From NCBI RefSeq assembly GCF_023715505.1, contig NZ_JAMBOH010000008.1, positions 1-64,000 of the forward strand: a stretch of 64,000 bases of DNA, written 5' to 3'. Positions 26,535 through 41,392 of this stretch are shown one piece after another; the stretch's first letter is position 1; each line of letters starts with the position of its first letter. The notes under the pieces were generated by a model that was given only the letters and a program-made list of their open reading frames with translations, was not told the origin of the DNA and did no database searches. A program made the position numbers and the translations under genes. This DNA is from Neobacillus cucumis. Lineage in GTDB: Bacteria > Bacillota > Bacilli > Bacillales_B > DSM-18226.

Positions 26535-27371
26535 TCAATCGGCTAACACCCCTGAAAGCACGTCCAACGTGCGTTCCATCGCCTCATCTGGGTTCTGCAC
26601 ATATTGATAGGATGTATACTCTAAAGTGAGCGATCCCTGATAACCATGTTCACTCAACTGATCGATATATTTCTGCAGCGGTAAGACCCCATCTCCCCAG
26701 ACCAGATGGCCTTCCGGTTTCCCGTCAATAAAATGAATATGGACAATCTCGTCTTTAAGGATACTGAAATAATCATTGAAATCTTCATTAGCTAGAGCCA
26801 TTGGAATCGTATCAATCATCCCTTTGAGGAAGGGACTATTTACTTCCTCTAGCATCGCTTTTAATGACTTCGCATCGTTGATGATATTGGATTCTACTCT
26901 TGTTAAAGGTTCAAGCGCAAGGGTTAACCCAAGTTCGCCTGAAACGGCTGATAATCTTTCAAGAGAATCTCTCGTTCGCTTCCAAGCTTCCTTTTTATCT
27001 TCATTTTCATAGCCCCAGCCTGGCGTAACTAATAGTAATGGTGCCTCTAGTTCTTTTGCGGCCTCGGCTGATTTGATGAAATATTGGATACTTCTTTCCC
27101 GAATGCTATCCTCTTTGGCCGCAAGGTTGATTGGATAGACACACTGTTCCGGTGTAAAACAGACCACCGACAAGTTTCTTCTATCAATCTCTCTTTTTAT
27201 ATTTTTCATATCCTGAAGTGTTAGTTCATCCACATAAAAGTGAGGGGATGCTCCCCATAATTCAATATTTTTGCATTCATATCGAACCATTGCATCTAAA
27301 AAGTATTCCAAAGGATAGTGCTTATAATGGAAGTTCATTCCCGTAATTTGATCCTTCGTGATCCTTGACAT
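26535..27371 (-). CDS. frlC: Sugar isomerase/epimerase, FrlC-like
   Basis: 278-residue TIM-barrel of the xylose isomerase-like/AP endonuclease 2 family. Metal ligands are visible as LALEPLTRVES (Glu), MIDTIPMA (Asp), VHIHFIDG (His/Asp) and LTLEYTSYQ (Glu). FrlC of E. coli interconverts fructoselysine and psicoselysine, and the gene context with a fructosamine kinase and two deglycase candidates makes that the best guess here. Its promoter region faces frlB and contains the shared dyad. The exact substrate is an inference. Confidence 0.75.
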   Translation of the reverse strand: MSRITKDQITGMNFHYKHYPLEYFLDAMVRYECKNIELWGASPHFYVDELTLQDMKNIKREIDRRNLSVVCFTPEQCVYPINLAAKEDSIRERSIQYFIKSAEAAKELEAPLLLVTPGWGYENEDKKEAWKRTRDSLERLSAVSGELGLTLALEPLTRVESNIINDAKSLKAMLEEVNSPFLKGMIDTIPMALANEDFNDYFSILKDEIVHIHFIDGKPEGHLVWGDGVLPLQKYIDQLSEHGYQGSLTLEYTSYQYVQNPDEAMERTLDVLSGVLAD

Positions 27372-27448
27372 TTCCCCATCCCCTTCACTTCATCCTGTAT
27401 TTATTTTTAAACCAAAAACTATCTCATTTAGTAAGATATTCAAAGTTA

Positions 27449-27477
27449 ATATAACATTATAATATGTTATAAGTCAA
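27449..27477 (-). promoter_or_regulatory. frlC promoter with operator dyad in the spacer
   Basis: On the minus strand TTGACT (27477-27472), 17 bases, then TTATAT (27454-27449). The dyad ATAACAT, 6 bases, ATGTTAT (27451-27470) fills the spacer, a placement that would block polymerase. Related dyads are found in the other two frl promoters. Confidence 0.6.
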
Positions 27478-27525
27478 TTCAGTATTAGTATCTATTAAAA
27501 TATAAAATTTAATTTTCAAAAGAGA

Positions 27526-27572
27526 TTGACAATTTATATCATGTATAATACTATAACATCATATAATGTATT
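27526..27572 (+). promoter_or_regulatory. frlB promoter with operator-like dyad
   Basis: TTGACA (27526-27531), 17 bases, then TACTAT (27549-27554). ATAACAT (27553-27559), 6 bases and ATGTATT (27566-27572) resemble the perfect dyad in the frlC promoter and overlap the expected start of transcription. Confidence 0.65.
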
Positions 27573-27612
27573 ATTATATGTTAGATCAAATAGTCCTAAG
27601 GAGGAAAAATGA

Positions 27613-28599
27613 ATGGTAAACTCACAAGTAGTTGTAGATCCACAGGTAAAAAACGTGTTAGATGCTTTGAAAGGGCGCACAATTAACCATGTATACTTTG
27701 TAGCATGCGGCGGTTCCTCTGCTATCATGTATCCGAACAAATATATCATGGACCGAGAAGCAAAAAACATTCCTTCTGATGTATACAGCTCCAATGAATT
27801 CATTCATCGCAACCCTAGAAAACTTGGCGAAAATTCACTTGTCATCTTGTGCTCGATGTCAGGTACCACTCCTGAAACCGTAAAGGCTGCGGAATTTGCC
27901 CGTCAAAAAGGTGCATTAACAGTTGGTTTCACAAACGAACCAACCTCCCCGCTGGCACAAGAAAGTGAATTCGTTGTTAAATACGAATGGGGCGCAGAAT
28001 CCGTTGCCTTCAATACCAACTTAGGCTTACTATATCAACTAACGATGGGTGTTCTAAACGTCCTAGAAGGAAACGATAAGTTTGACAAAATGGTCAATAG
28101 CTTATTCAATACCCAGGCCGCTTTTGAGAAAGCTGGCAAGCAATTTGAAGATCGTGCCCAACAATTTGGTCAAAGCTACAAGGATGAAAAAGTAATCTAT
28201 ACGATGGCGAGCGGAGCCAACTATGGAATTGCCTATTCCTATACTACTTGCATTCTTTTAGAAATGCAGTGGATTCACTCTAACGCCATTCACTCCGGTG
28301 AATACTTCCATGGTCCATTTGAAATCATTGATGAAGAAGTACCATTTATTATCCTAGTTGGCTTAGATGAAACACGTCCACTAGATGAAAGAGCCTTAGA
28401 TTTTTCGAAAAAATATGGTAAAAAACTCGTCGTGTTAGATGCAAAAGAGCTTGATTTAGAAGGCATTGACGAAGAGTTAAAGGGATATATCGCACCGCTT
28501 GTCTTAAATTACGTTCTCCGCCGCTATGCAGAACAATTAGCCGATGCGCGTAATCACCCGCTTTCAAAAAGAAGATATATGTGGAAAGTAGAATACTAA
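27613..28599 (+). CDS. frlB: Fructosamine-6-phosphate deglycase FrlB (SIS domain)
   Basis: 328-residue double-SIS protein that cleaves 6-phosphofructosyl amino acids to glucose 6-phosphate and the free amino acid. VYFVACGGSSAIMYPNKY, CSMSGTTPETVKAA, HSGEYFHGPFEIIDE and the C-terminus RRYMWKVEY match my memory of B. subtilis FrlB (YurP) closely. AAGGAGG precedes the ATG. It is the only frl gene on the plus strand, divergent from frlC. The TAA stop overlaps the first bases of a dispersed repeat. Confidence 0.88.
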   Translation: MVNSQVVVDPQVKNVLDALKGRTINHVYFVACGGSSAIMYPNKYIMDREAKNIPSDVYSSNEFIHRNPRKLGENSLVILCSMSGTTPETVKAAEFARQKGALTVGFTNEPTSPLAQESEFVVKYEWGAESVAFNTNLGLLYQLTMGVLNVLEGNDKFDKMVNSLFNTQAAFEKAGKQFEDRAQQFGQSYKDEKVIYTMASGANYGIAYSYTTCILLEMQWIHSNAIHSGEYFHGPFEIIDEEVPFIILVGLDETRPLDERALDFSKKYGKKLVVLDAKELDLEGIDEELKGYIAPLVLNYVLRRYAEQLADARNHPLSKRRYMWKVEY

Positions 28600-28755
28600 G
28601 AAAAGCGCAAGGCGCCCGCCTATCGGCGACAAGCACAAGACGAGCCGGCCGAAAGGTTGTTCTTTAACCTTTTGGACGGATTGGCTTGTGACCTCGAGCC
28701 GATGGCGCCTGGAGCTAGACAATTCCCGAAGTCGAAATTTATACTTTCTTATCTC
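28598..28755. repeat. Dispersed folded repeat, copy 2 of 3
   Basis: 158-bp copy, nearly identical to the one at 12461-12617. Its first bases coincide with the last bases of the frlB TAA stop, so the element sits exactly at the end of the gene. The frlB terminator follows 15 bases later. Confidence 0.8.
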
Positions 28756-28769
28756 TTAAAATGAATCCG

Positions 28770-28804
28770 CTCCCTAAGTCTTAAAGACTTAGGGAGTGTT
28801 TTTT
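28770..28804 (+). terminator. frlB terminator
   Basis: A nearly perfect palindrome (CTCCCTAAGTCTT against AAGACTTAGGGAG) is followed by TGTTTTTTAT. It ends the transcript of frlB after the repeat element. Confidence 0.88.
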
Positions 28805-28815
28805 ATAAGCGTAAT

Positions 28816-28846
28816 AGAAAAACCTGTTCTACAAAGAACAGGTTTC
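28816..28846 (-). terminator. frl operon terminator after frlD
   Basis: AAACCTGTTCT and AGAACAGGTTT pair around ACAA, with a T-run on the minus strand. It ends the frlO-N-M-SIS-frlD transcript 7 bases after the frlD stop. Confidence 0.88.
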
Positions 28847-28852
28847 CTTGCC

Positions 28853-29689
28853 TTAACCAATAGTAATCCGCTTCCCACGCTTTTTCCCGTGGCCGAAGGC
28901 ACCAAAGCGCTGGCACGTTTCAGCCGCCGCCGCCGCACCCTTTTCCATTGCCTCCTGAGCGTTCCCGGAGGAGACATATTCTTTTAAAAAGATTGCTACA
29001 AAGGTGTCACCTGCACCAAGTGTGTCGACTACATCCGTCTCTACAATTCCTTGCTTATATAGCTGTTTTGAATCGGAGAATAAAGATCCTTCCGAACCCC
29101 TGGTCACAATAATATTCGGTGTCCCAAGCTGGTGAACACGCGCGATTAGTCTCTCACACTCCTCGTTCGTTAAGTCACCGCCAGAGAAAATGGCAAATTT
29201 TATATAGGGGCAGACAAGCTCTAAATAGTCCTCATCATATTTCGTTGAAAAATCAAATGAGAGATCAATATACTGCTGCAATAAAGGCAATTCCTTTTCT
29301 AAGTGGCTGAATACGCTTGTATGCAGCAGCGAGAAAGTGCTGATAAACGCTAGTTCAGATTCGGTAAAGTTCAATTTCAGCTCTTTCTGGACACCGCCCT
29401 TATTCGAGCCGACAAACTTACGGTCGCCCTGCTCATCCAACGTAACAACGGCTTCTCCTGAGGGTCCGAACACTTTCCTTACCCGGGAAACATCAATTTG
29501 TTCCTGTGCTAGCGAGCTGACAATATGCCCGCCCTCTTCGTCATTCCCGACGATGCCAATATATGAAACTTCCTCTACACCATAACGTTTCCAAAAAACA
29601 GCCACATTGACGGCATTCCCGCCAGGAAACATTTCTTCTCGATCCTCATAATAATCCACTACATTATCTCCAACCGCTATTAATCTCAT
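28853..29689 (-). CDS. frlD: Fructosamine kinase FrlD (PfkB family)
   Basis: 278-residue PfkB/ribokinase-family kinase. It would phosphorylate the C6 hydroxyl of fructoselysine or other fructosyl amino acids before deglycation. VGDNVVDYYEDREEMFPGGNAVNVAVFWKR-type N-terminus (Gly-Gly sugar site) and DTLGAGDTFVAIFL (catalytic Asp of the GAGD motif, about 225-232) are visible. It is the last gene of the frlO operon, 56 bases after the SIS gene. Which glycated substrate it prefers is not readable from sequence. Confidence 0.85.
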   Translation of the reverse strand: MRLIAVGDNVVDYYEDREEMFPGGNAVNVAVFWKRYGVEEVSYIGIVGNDEEGGHIVSSLAQEQIDVSRVRKVFGPSGEAVVTLDEQGDRKFVGSNKGGVQKELKLNFTESELAFISTFSLLHTSVFSHLEKELPLLQQYIDLSFDFSTKYDEDYLELVCPYIKFAIFSGGDLTNEECERLIARVHQLGTPNIIVTRGSEGSLFSDSKQLYKQGIVETDVVDTLGAGDTFVAIFLKEYVSSGNAQEAMEKGAAAAAETCQRFGAFGHGKKRGKRITIG

Positions 29690-29713
29690 TAATTTTCCCT
29701 CCCATTAGTGAAT

Positions 29714-29738
29714 AAGGGAAAGATATCATCTTTCCCTT
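29714..29738. other. Intercistronic hairpin before frlD
   Basis: An 11-bp perfect stem (AAGGGAAAGAT with ATCTTTCCCTT) lies between the SIS gene and frlD. The T-run is only on the plus-strand side, so for the minus-strand message it is more likely a processing or stabilising hairpin. Confidence 0.55.
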
Positions 29739-29745
29739 ACATTTT

Positions 29746-30759
29746 TTAATATGCTACGGTCCGGTAATATCTTCGAATCTCTAATGAGTGATTCCGTTTA
29801 TCTTCCAGGTGGACGCTAAGTCTTTGCAGAAGAGTAGACGTAACAATTGGTGATAAATACTTTCTAAATTCCAAACTGATTCCCTCTAGTGCATAGTCTT
29901 TTGTATCAAGCACCGTTAATTTCTTCGTATACTGTTCAGCAAACTGCTCCACACGATTCATTAGTGGACGAGTTTCATCTTCCCCTTTTAATAGAATCAT
30001 GCTTGTATCCTCTTCAACCAACTCCAAGGTGCCATGGAAGAACTCCGCCGCATGGATTGATTTCGTCTTAATCCACTGCATTTCTTCCAGTACGCACATC
30101 GCATAAGAGTAGGCACGGCCCCATGTGGTTCCCGAACCAACTACCATATGGTATGGCTCATCCTTATAAACAATCGCAAACGCTTCTGCTTTAGGCTCAA
30201 ATTTTTCCTTTGCCTCGATTAACTTTTCTGGAAGTAGTTCAAGCTGTGCAGCAAATTTTTCATATTCAGGGAAATCGCCATTTTTATGCATCAGTCTAAA
30301 AATAAGGTGGAAGAGCACCAATTGATTGGAATCACTGGCAAAATCATTCTCTGCAAAGTTGACTAATGGAAAGTCTACTGTGTCAGCTAGCGGCTTATTG
30401 TACTCACCTGTTAAGCCAATAGTAGTTGCGCCTCTTTCCTTGCAATATTTGGCTGCGGCAACCGTCTCCTCTGTCGTCCCTGATAGAGAAGAAAGAATAA
30501 CTAGTGACTCTTCACTTAACTGTTTATGATTTTGTAAAACAAATTCTGCGGCAATTTCCGCATAGGCTGGAATCGTCGATGTTGAGTTCACCATATATTC
30601 GAATGGATAGAAGGTTGCCACTGCCCCGCCGGATCCGATTAAGAAAAGGTTTTTAAAGCCTTTTTCATAGACCTTATCTACTACTCTTTCAATTTCTTCT
30701 CTCAGCCCGATGGCTCCACCTGTCACCTTTAAATACTTTTCCCTGCTAAAATTCAACAT
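29746..30759 (-). CDS. Second SIS-domain deglycase candidate of the frl operon
   Basis: 337-residue double-SIS protein, clearly different from FrlB at 27613. LFLIGSGGAVATFYPFEYM and SSLSGTTEETVAAAKYC are the first sugar-phosphate site; HAAEFFHGTLELVEEDTSM carries the conserved Glu/His region; the C-terminus is RRYYRTVAY. It sits between the ABC permease genes and the kinase, where the deglycase belongs, so it likely acts on a second class of phosphorylated Amadori product. ATG 30759 is preferred over an in-frame GTG because AGGGAG lies 8 bases upstream. Confidence 0.75.
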   Translation of the reverse strand: MLNFSREKYLKVTGGAIGLREEIERVVDKVYEKGFKNLFLIGSGGAVATFYPFEYMVNSTSTIPAYAEIAAEFVLQNHKQLSEESLVILSSLSGTTEETVAAAKYCKERGATTIGLTGEYNKPLADTVDFPLVNFAENDFASDSNQLVLFHLIFRLMHKNGDFPEYEKFAAQLELLPEKLIEAKEKFEPKAEAFAIVYKDEPYHMVVGSGTTWGRAYSYAMCVLEEMQWIKTKSIHAAEFFHGTLELVEEDTSMILLKGEDETRPLMNRVEQFAEQYTKKLTVLDTKDYALEGISLEFRKYLSPIVTSTLLQRLSVHLEDKRNHSLEIRRYYRTVAY

Positions 30760-30803
30760 TGCGTCCACTCCCTATTATTATTTTTAAGCCGTTAAATTTG
30801 GCT

Positions 30804-30991
30804 GTTGATTTCCTCTCCAGGCACTCGCTTTCCGCGGGCGTGCCGGGGAGCCTCCTCGGCGCATTAGCGCCTGTGGGGTCTCCCCTGCCCCTTACTCCCG
30901 CAGGACATTGAAATTCATCCTCGAATCCGCCCACGCACGAAGAAAATGCGATAGCATTTTCGAGGAGTCGGCGCCTTCCGATCCAATCAAC
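30804..30991. repeat. GC-rich dispersed repeat inside the frl operon
   Basis: 188-bp GC-rich element bounded by GTTGATT and AATCAAC. It contains CACTCGCTTTCCGCGGGCG, paired GAGCCTCCTCGGCGC/GCGCCTGTGGGGTCTC-like arms and CTCCCGCAGGA. I recall closely similar elements scattered in many Bacillaceae genomes, though not under an official name. It separates frlM from the SIS gene and must be transcribed as part of the operon. Confidence 0.65.
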
Positions 30992-31037
30992 AGAGTATAA
31001 AAAACAATATCAGTTAACAGAACCTATTTTTAAAAAA

Positions 31038-31952
31038 TTATCCCTTCACACTTCCCTCGGCTAAGCCGCGGACAAAGTATTTTTGCATCATGAGGAAGAT
31101 GACAATAAGCGGAATGGCAGAAATGACCAAACCAGCCATCAGTACGCCCCAATTCGTGCTCAAGGCACCTTTAAACACTAAGAGTCCAGAGGTAATCGGT
31201 TTAACGTCTTCTGTTTGAATAAAGAGAATCGAAAATAAGAACTCATTCCAAGCATAATAAGCGGTTAAAATTACACCCGTGAACAGAATCGGTCTGCTCA
31301 TTGGCAGGAATATTTTTGTAAACACCTTAAAGCTGTTAGCTCCGTCAAGGTAAGCAGATTCCTCTAACTCTTTCGGAATCGATAGAAAAAAAGAGCGGAT
31401 TAGCAGCACGGTTAAAGGAATACGGTAGGCCGTAAACGTTAAAATCAATGCCCAATACGTATCAAAGATCCCCAGCTTTTGAACCAGCTCATAGAGCGGA
31501 ATCAAACTGCTTTGCGGAGAAAACATCAGACCCGCTGAAACAAACAAAAGCAGGAACTTGCCGCCTTTGATTTGAAAACGAGTTAAACCATACGCACACA
31601 AGGAACTTACTAACACCGTCAACAAACAGGTCCCGCCCGTGATAATCAAACTGTTCATAAAGTAGCTTGAAACCCCTTGTTCCCAAGCCGTCGTATAATT
31701 TGAAAAGAGCCACTCTTTTGGAAGTCCCCAGCTGTCGTTAAAAATGGCAGCCGTCGTTTTAAAGGAGTTGATGACCATCCAGAACAATGGATAGGCAATG
31801 GCTGCAAAGTAAAGGAGTAAAAAGAGAAAGATCAAACCGACAACGATTGAAAAGCCAGATTTGCTTTTAGCAGACTTTAAGTTTACATTGACAATTTTTT
31901 CAAGATTTCCATCTTGTCTCACTGAATCTCCCTGGGATTCGACCAGCTTCAT
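31038..31952 (-). CDS. frlM: ABC transporter permease, fructosamine uptake (FrlM-like)
   Basis: 304-residue MalG-type inner-membrane permease with six helices after a polar N-terminus of about 35 residues. The EAA loop that contacts the ATPase is ELEESAYLDGANSFKVFTKI (about 205-224). It pairs with FrlN. No ATP-binding gene is in the operon, so a shared ATPase such as MsmX is probably used, as in B. subtilis. It follows frlN with a 2-base gap. Confidence 0.83.
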   Translation of the reverse strand: MKLVESQGDSVRQDGNLEKIVNVNLKSAKSKSGFSIVVGLIFLFLLLYFAAIAYPLFWMVINSFKTTAAIFNDSWGLPKEWLFSNYTTAWEQGVSSYFMNSLIITGGTCLLTVLVSSLCAYGLTRFQIKGGKFLLLFVSAGLMFSPQSSLIPLYELVQKLGIFDTYWALILTFTAYRIPLTVLLIRSFFLSIPKELEESAYLDGANSFKVFTKIFLPMSRPILFTGVILTAYYAWNEFLFSILFIQTEDVKPITSGLLVFKGALSTNWGVLMAGLVISAIPLIVIFLMMQKYFVRGLAEGSVKG

Positions 31953-31954
31953 TT

Positions 31955-32830
31955 CTACTCCTCCCCTGTTTTTAAGAATTTATTCTGTACAAAGTAAAAG
32001 ATAAGCGTGATACCAAGAATCACGTTTGCGATCGCTGATGCAAATCCTGGCTCATTATCAATAAACGCTTTTTGATAGAGATATGTACTAAAAACCTGTG
32101 ATGAATTCCCCGGACCACCACTCGTTAATACATATACTTCACTAAAAACTAAGAACGAGCCAGTCACTGTATAGATTAATAGAACAAAGGTCATTTCTTT
32201 TACTTGTGGAACTGTAATGCTGAAGAATGTACGAATCTTCCCGGCCCCATCGATGGTGGCCGCTTCATATAATTCTCCTGGCACCTTTTGCACTGCTAAC
32301 ACATACAACATGACCGCATATCCAATACTTTGCCATTGAGAGACAAAAATGACTGCATAAATCGCTGTTTTGGGGTTGCCCAGCCAGCCCTCCGCCAAAT
32401 CCCCTAGTCCGATTAGCCGTAAGAAACTGTTTAGCAGCCCTACTTCCGGATTGTAAATAAAACTAAACAGGATTCCAATGACCGTCATCGAGATGAGAAC
32501 GGGGATGAAAAAGGTTGTCCGGAAGAAGGTCGAAAATCTCCTGAAAATCTTATCTTCCAGTACCGCTGCAATCACTAACCCAAGCCCAACCTGCATAATC
32601 ACAGAGATCACCGCGTATAACATATTGTTTTTTATCACTGTGTAAAAAACAGGATCTTTAAAGAGTCGTAGATAATTATCTAGGAAAACAAAACTTCTAT
32701 CTGATGTAAATGGGTTCCATTCATAAAAGCCATTTACGACATTTCGAACTAATGGGTAGTATACAAATAAAGCCAGCAAACCCAAGGCCGGTGCCATGTA
32801 AAGAATCGGGACCATTCGTGTTCTGCGCAT
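31955..32830 (-). CDS. frlN: ABC transporter permease, fructosamine uptake (FrlN-like)
   Basis: 291-residue MalF-type permease with six helices. The EAA loop is ELYEAATIDGAGKIRTFFSI (about 180-200). ATG 32830 (MRRTRMVPILYMAPALG) is chosen; the preceding G-run acts as the ribosome binding site and also lies inside the longer open frame. It forms the membrane channel with FrlM. Confidence 0.83.
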   Translation of the reverse strand: MRRTRMVPILYMAPALGLLALFVYYPLVRNVVNGFYEWNPFTSDRSFVFLDNYLRLFKDPVFYTVIKNNMLYAVISVIMQVGLGLVIAAVLEDKIFRRFSTFFRTTFFIPVLISMTVIGILFSFIYNPEVGLLNSFLRLIGLGDLAEGWLGNPKTAIYAVIFVSQWQSIGYAVMLYVLAVQKVPGELYEAATIDGAGKIRTFFSITVPQVKEMTFVLLIYTVTGSFLVFSEVYVLTSGGPGNSSQVFSTYLYQKAFIDNEPGFASAIANVILGITLIFYFVQNKFLKTGEE

Positions 32831-32868
32831 CTTAACCCCCCCCAAACAACAAAATCATTTAGCATTTT

Positions 32869-32905
32869 GCCGGTTAAAAGGGAGTTGTTGTCTCTCTTAA
32901 CCGGC
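32869..32905. other. Intercistronic hairpin between frlO and frlN
   Basis: A 9-bp perfect stem (GCCGGTTAA with TTAACCGGC) without T-run follows the binding-protein gene. Such hairpins commonly stabilise the upstream message so that binding protein is made in excess over permease. Confidence 0.6.
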
Positions 32906-32930
32906 ACCTTTGATAGATTTGTAGATACTG

Positions 32931-34208
32931 TTACTTGTGATACACTTGTTTTGCTGCTTCTTGAACACTCTTCATAACTTCTGCAGGCTTCATTCCGCCG
33001 CCAAGCATCGTCTGTACTCCATCACCGTATGGTTTGAAGATTCGGCTGTCTAGCGCACTATCAGTCCAGATCAACATATTTTTCTGTTCCTTAATTAAAT
33101 CCATTGCTTTTACTTCTTCTTTCGTTGCGCTATTCTCATTGACTGCGTCAACAACTGTGCTAGCTAATCCAGTATCTTTAATTAACTTTTCGCCATTTGC
33201 CTTAGACGTCATAAACTTCAAGAACGCCATCGCTTCTTTTGGATGAGCAGATTTGCTATGAACCATAAAGCCTTCAGGTGCACCGATTAAACCGCCCTGA
33301 TCCCCTTTTGCCCCTTCAATGGTTGGTACCTTAAATGTATCCCATTTAAAGGTTGCATCTTTCATATACGTAATTTCCTGTGTTTCTAGGAATGTAATTG
33401 CTGCTTTCCCGCCCAGGAAAAGGCCTCTTGCTTCATCATGTGCAACTGCATTTGGATCGTCATTAAAATATGGTCTTAATTCATTTAATTTCTTTAATGC
33501 TTCTACATATCCAGGGTCAGTAAACTTGGCTCCCTGATAGCTAAGATCTTTGTCCAGCACTTCCTTTGGAACTAATCGCTGATTCAACGCTGTTACATAG
33601 TGAGCGGCAGCCCAAGGTGATTTATTTCCCAGGATGATCGGTGTTGTTCCATTCTTTTTAATGGTTTCCAATACGTTCATGAACTCATCCCACGTAGTTG
33701 GTGCTTTCAATCCCAACTTATCAAATAGATCTTTGTTGTAGAAGAACAGCTTGCTGTCTGTAAAAAGCGGTACTCCATAGACTTTGTCATCCTTTTTAAA
33801 GAAATCTACTTGTGCGCTGATTAACTGGCCAGACCACTTAGTGTCATCTTGATAGTATTTTGTCAGGTCTAACGCCACACCATCTCTAATAAACTTTTGT
33901 CCATATTCTCCAGCCCAGCTAAAGAATACATCAGGTGGATTCTGGCTTCCTAGAAGAACATTTGCTTTTTGCTTATAATCATCGTTTAATGCGGTTACCT
34001 CTTCGACTTTAATGTTAGGATTTTGTTTTTCAAAGTCGGCAATAACACTTTTAAAATAGGACTTGTACGGCTCATTTGGCCAACGGTAAAAAAATGTGAT
34101 CGTAGTCTTTCCATCTTTTGATTTTGAAGTAGTGCTTTTTGAGGAACAACCGATAATTAATGACATAACCATTAAAATAATGACAGCTACACTAAACCAA
34201 CGTTTCAC
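32931..34208 (-). CDS. frlO: ABC transporter substrate-binding lipoprotein, fructosamines (FrlO-like)
   Basis: 425-residue extracellular solute-binding protein (family 1). The lipoprotein signal is MKRWFSVAVIILMVMSLIIG with Cys 21 as the lipid anchor; the mature part begins with the typical ITFFYRWPNEPYKSYFK strand and carries DVFFSWAGEYGQKF. The start is GTG 34208, because the G-run before it is 7 bases away; the ATG two codons upstream abuts the G-run. It is the first gene of the operon and would set its substrate range. Confidence 0.83.
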   Translation of the reverse strand: MKRWFSVAVIILMVMSLIIGCSSKSTTSKSKDGKTTITFFYRWPNEPYKSYFKSVIADFEKQNPNIKVEEVTALNDDYKQKANVLLGSQNPPDVFFSWAGEYGQKFIRDGVALDLTKYYQDDTKWSGQLISAQVDFFKKDDKVYGVPLFTDSKLFFYNKDLFDKLGLKAPTTWDEFMNVLETIKKNGTTPIILGNKSPWAAAHYVTALNQRLVPKEVLDKDLSYQGAKFTDPGYVEALKKLNELRPYFNDDPNAVAHDEARGLFLGGKAAITFLETQEITYMKDATFKWDTFKVPTIEGAKGDQGGLIGAPEGFMVHSKSAHPKEAMAFLKFMTSKANGEKLIKDTGLASTVVDAVNENSATKEEVKAMDLIKEQKNMLIWTDSALDSRIFKPYGDGVQTMLGGGMKPAEVMKSVQEAAKQVYHK

Positions 34209-34347
34209 ATACATTCCCCCCAGTAAATTCATTCACTTGGCAAAAGGTTTTTTAAACCGCTTTCATAATGAACTAAACCAATATATTAATCTTTTTGTCC
34301 ATCCTCCTTCGACCTATCCTGTCAGTGTTTATCACCTGTTGTATTAT

Positions 34348-34382
34348 AATATATTATTACATGTTATAACGTTTATCGTCAA
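34348..34382 (-). promoter_or_regulatory. frlO operon promoter with operator-like dyad
   Basis: On the minus strand TTGACG (34382-34377), 17 bases, then TAATAA (34359-34354). ATAACAT (34367-34361), 6 bases, ATATATT (34354-34348) overlaps the -10 and resembles the dyads in the frlC and frlB promoters. The leader to the start codon is about 140 bases. Confidence 0.55.
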
Positions 34383-34581
34383 TATCAAAATAGCTAAAAC
34401 TTTCAAACAATTTGTTGCGGATTGATAAATACTTTATTTACTATTTTTCGATTAGCGAATTAGTATTGTACAATACTTCTTTATTAGATAAAAATATCAT
34501 AATAATAGCACTTCTGATAGAAAAAAATTATTTATTCGAAAATATATTAGGTTATACAGAATATGATTTTTGCTTTTTAAA
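34382..34581. other. AT-rich spacer between the atp terminator and the frlO promoter
   Basis: I see no gene, no ribosome binding site and no convincing promoter here beyond the frlO promoter at its left edge. Confidence 0.4.
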
Positions 34582-34618
34582 CAAAAAAAACCCCTCCGGC
34601 ACACTCCAGAGAGGTTTT
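34582..34618 (-). terminator. atp operon terminator
   Basis: AACCCCTCCGG pairs with the GAGAGGTT-containing arm (with G-U pairs) around a short loop and the minus strand continues with a run of T. It lies 10 bases after the atpC stop. T-runs exist on both strands. Confidence 0.85.
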
Positions 34619-34627
34619 TCATTTTAT

Positions 34628-35038
<411 letters not shown>

Positions 35039-35056
35039 TTACCCTCCTGGCTCTCT

Positions 35057-37543
<2,487 letters not shown>

Positions 37544-37632
37544 TCACCACCCTTTTTCAAAGAATGTCTGGCCCGGCGCACGGCAGCCTTACGGCGGCCG
37601 CACTGCCCAGCCTTACTACATGTCAGACCCTA

Positions 37633-40330
<2,698 letters not shown>

Positions 40331-40359
40331 TTATCTTCGCCACCTAGGATTTTCCAATT

Positions 40360-40599
<240 letters not shown>

Positions 40600-40656
40600 T
40601 TAAATGTATGAAAACATAATATTTTTTTGTTTTGTTCATGAGTATGAACGGTTATT

Positions 40657-41376
<720 letters not shown>

Positions 41377-41392
41377 TCACCTCACTTCCCCT

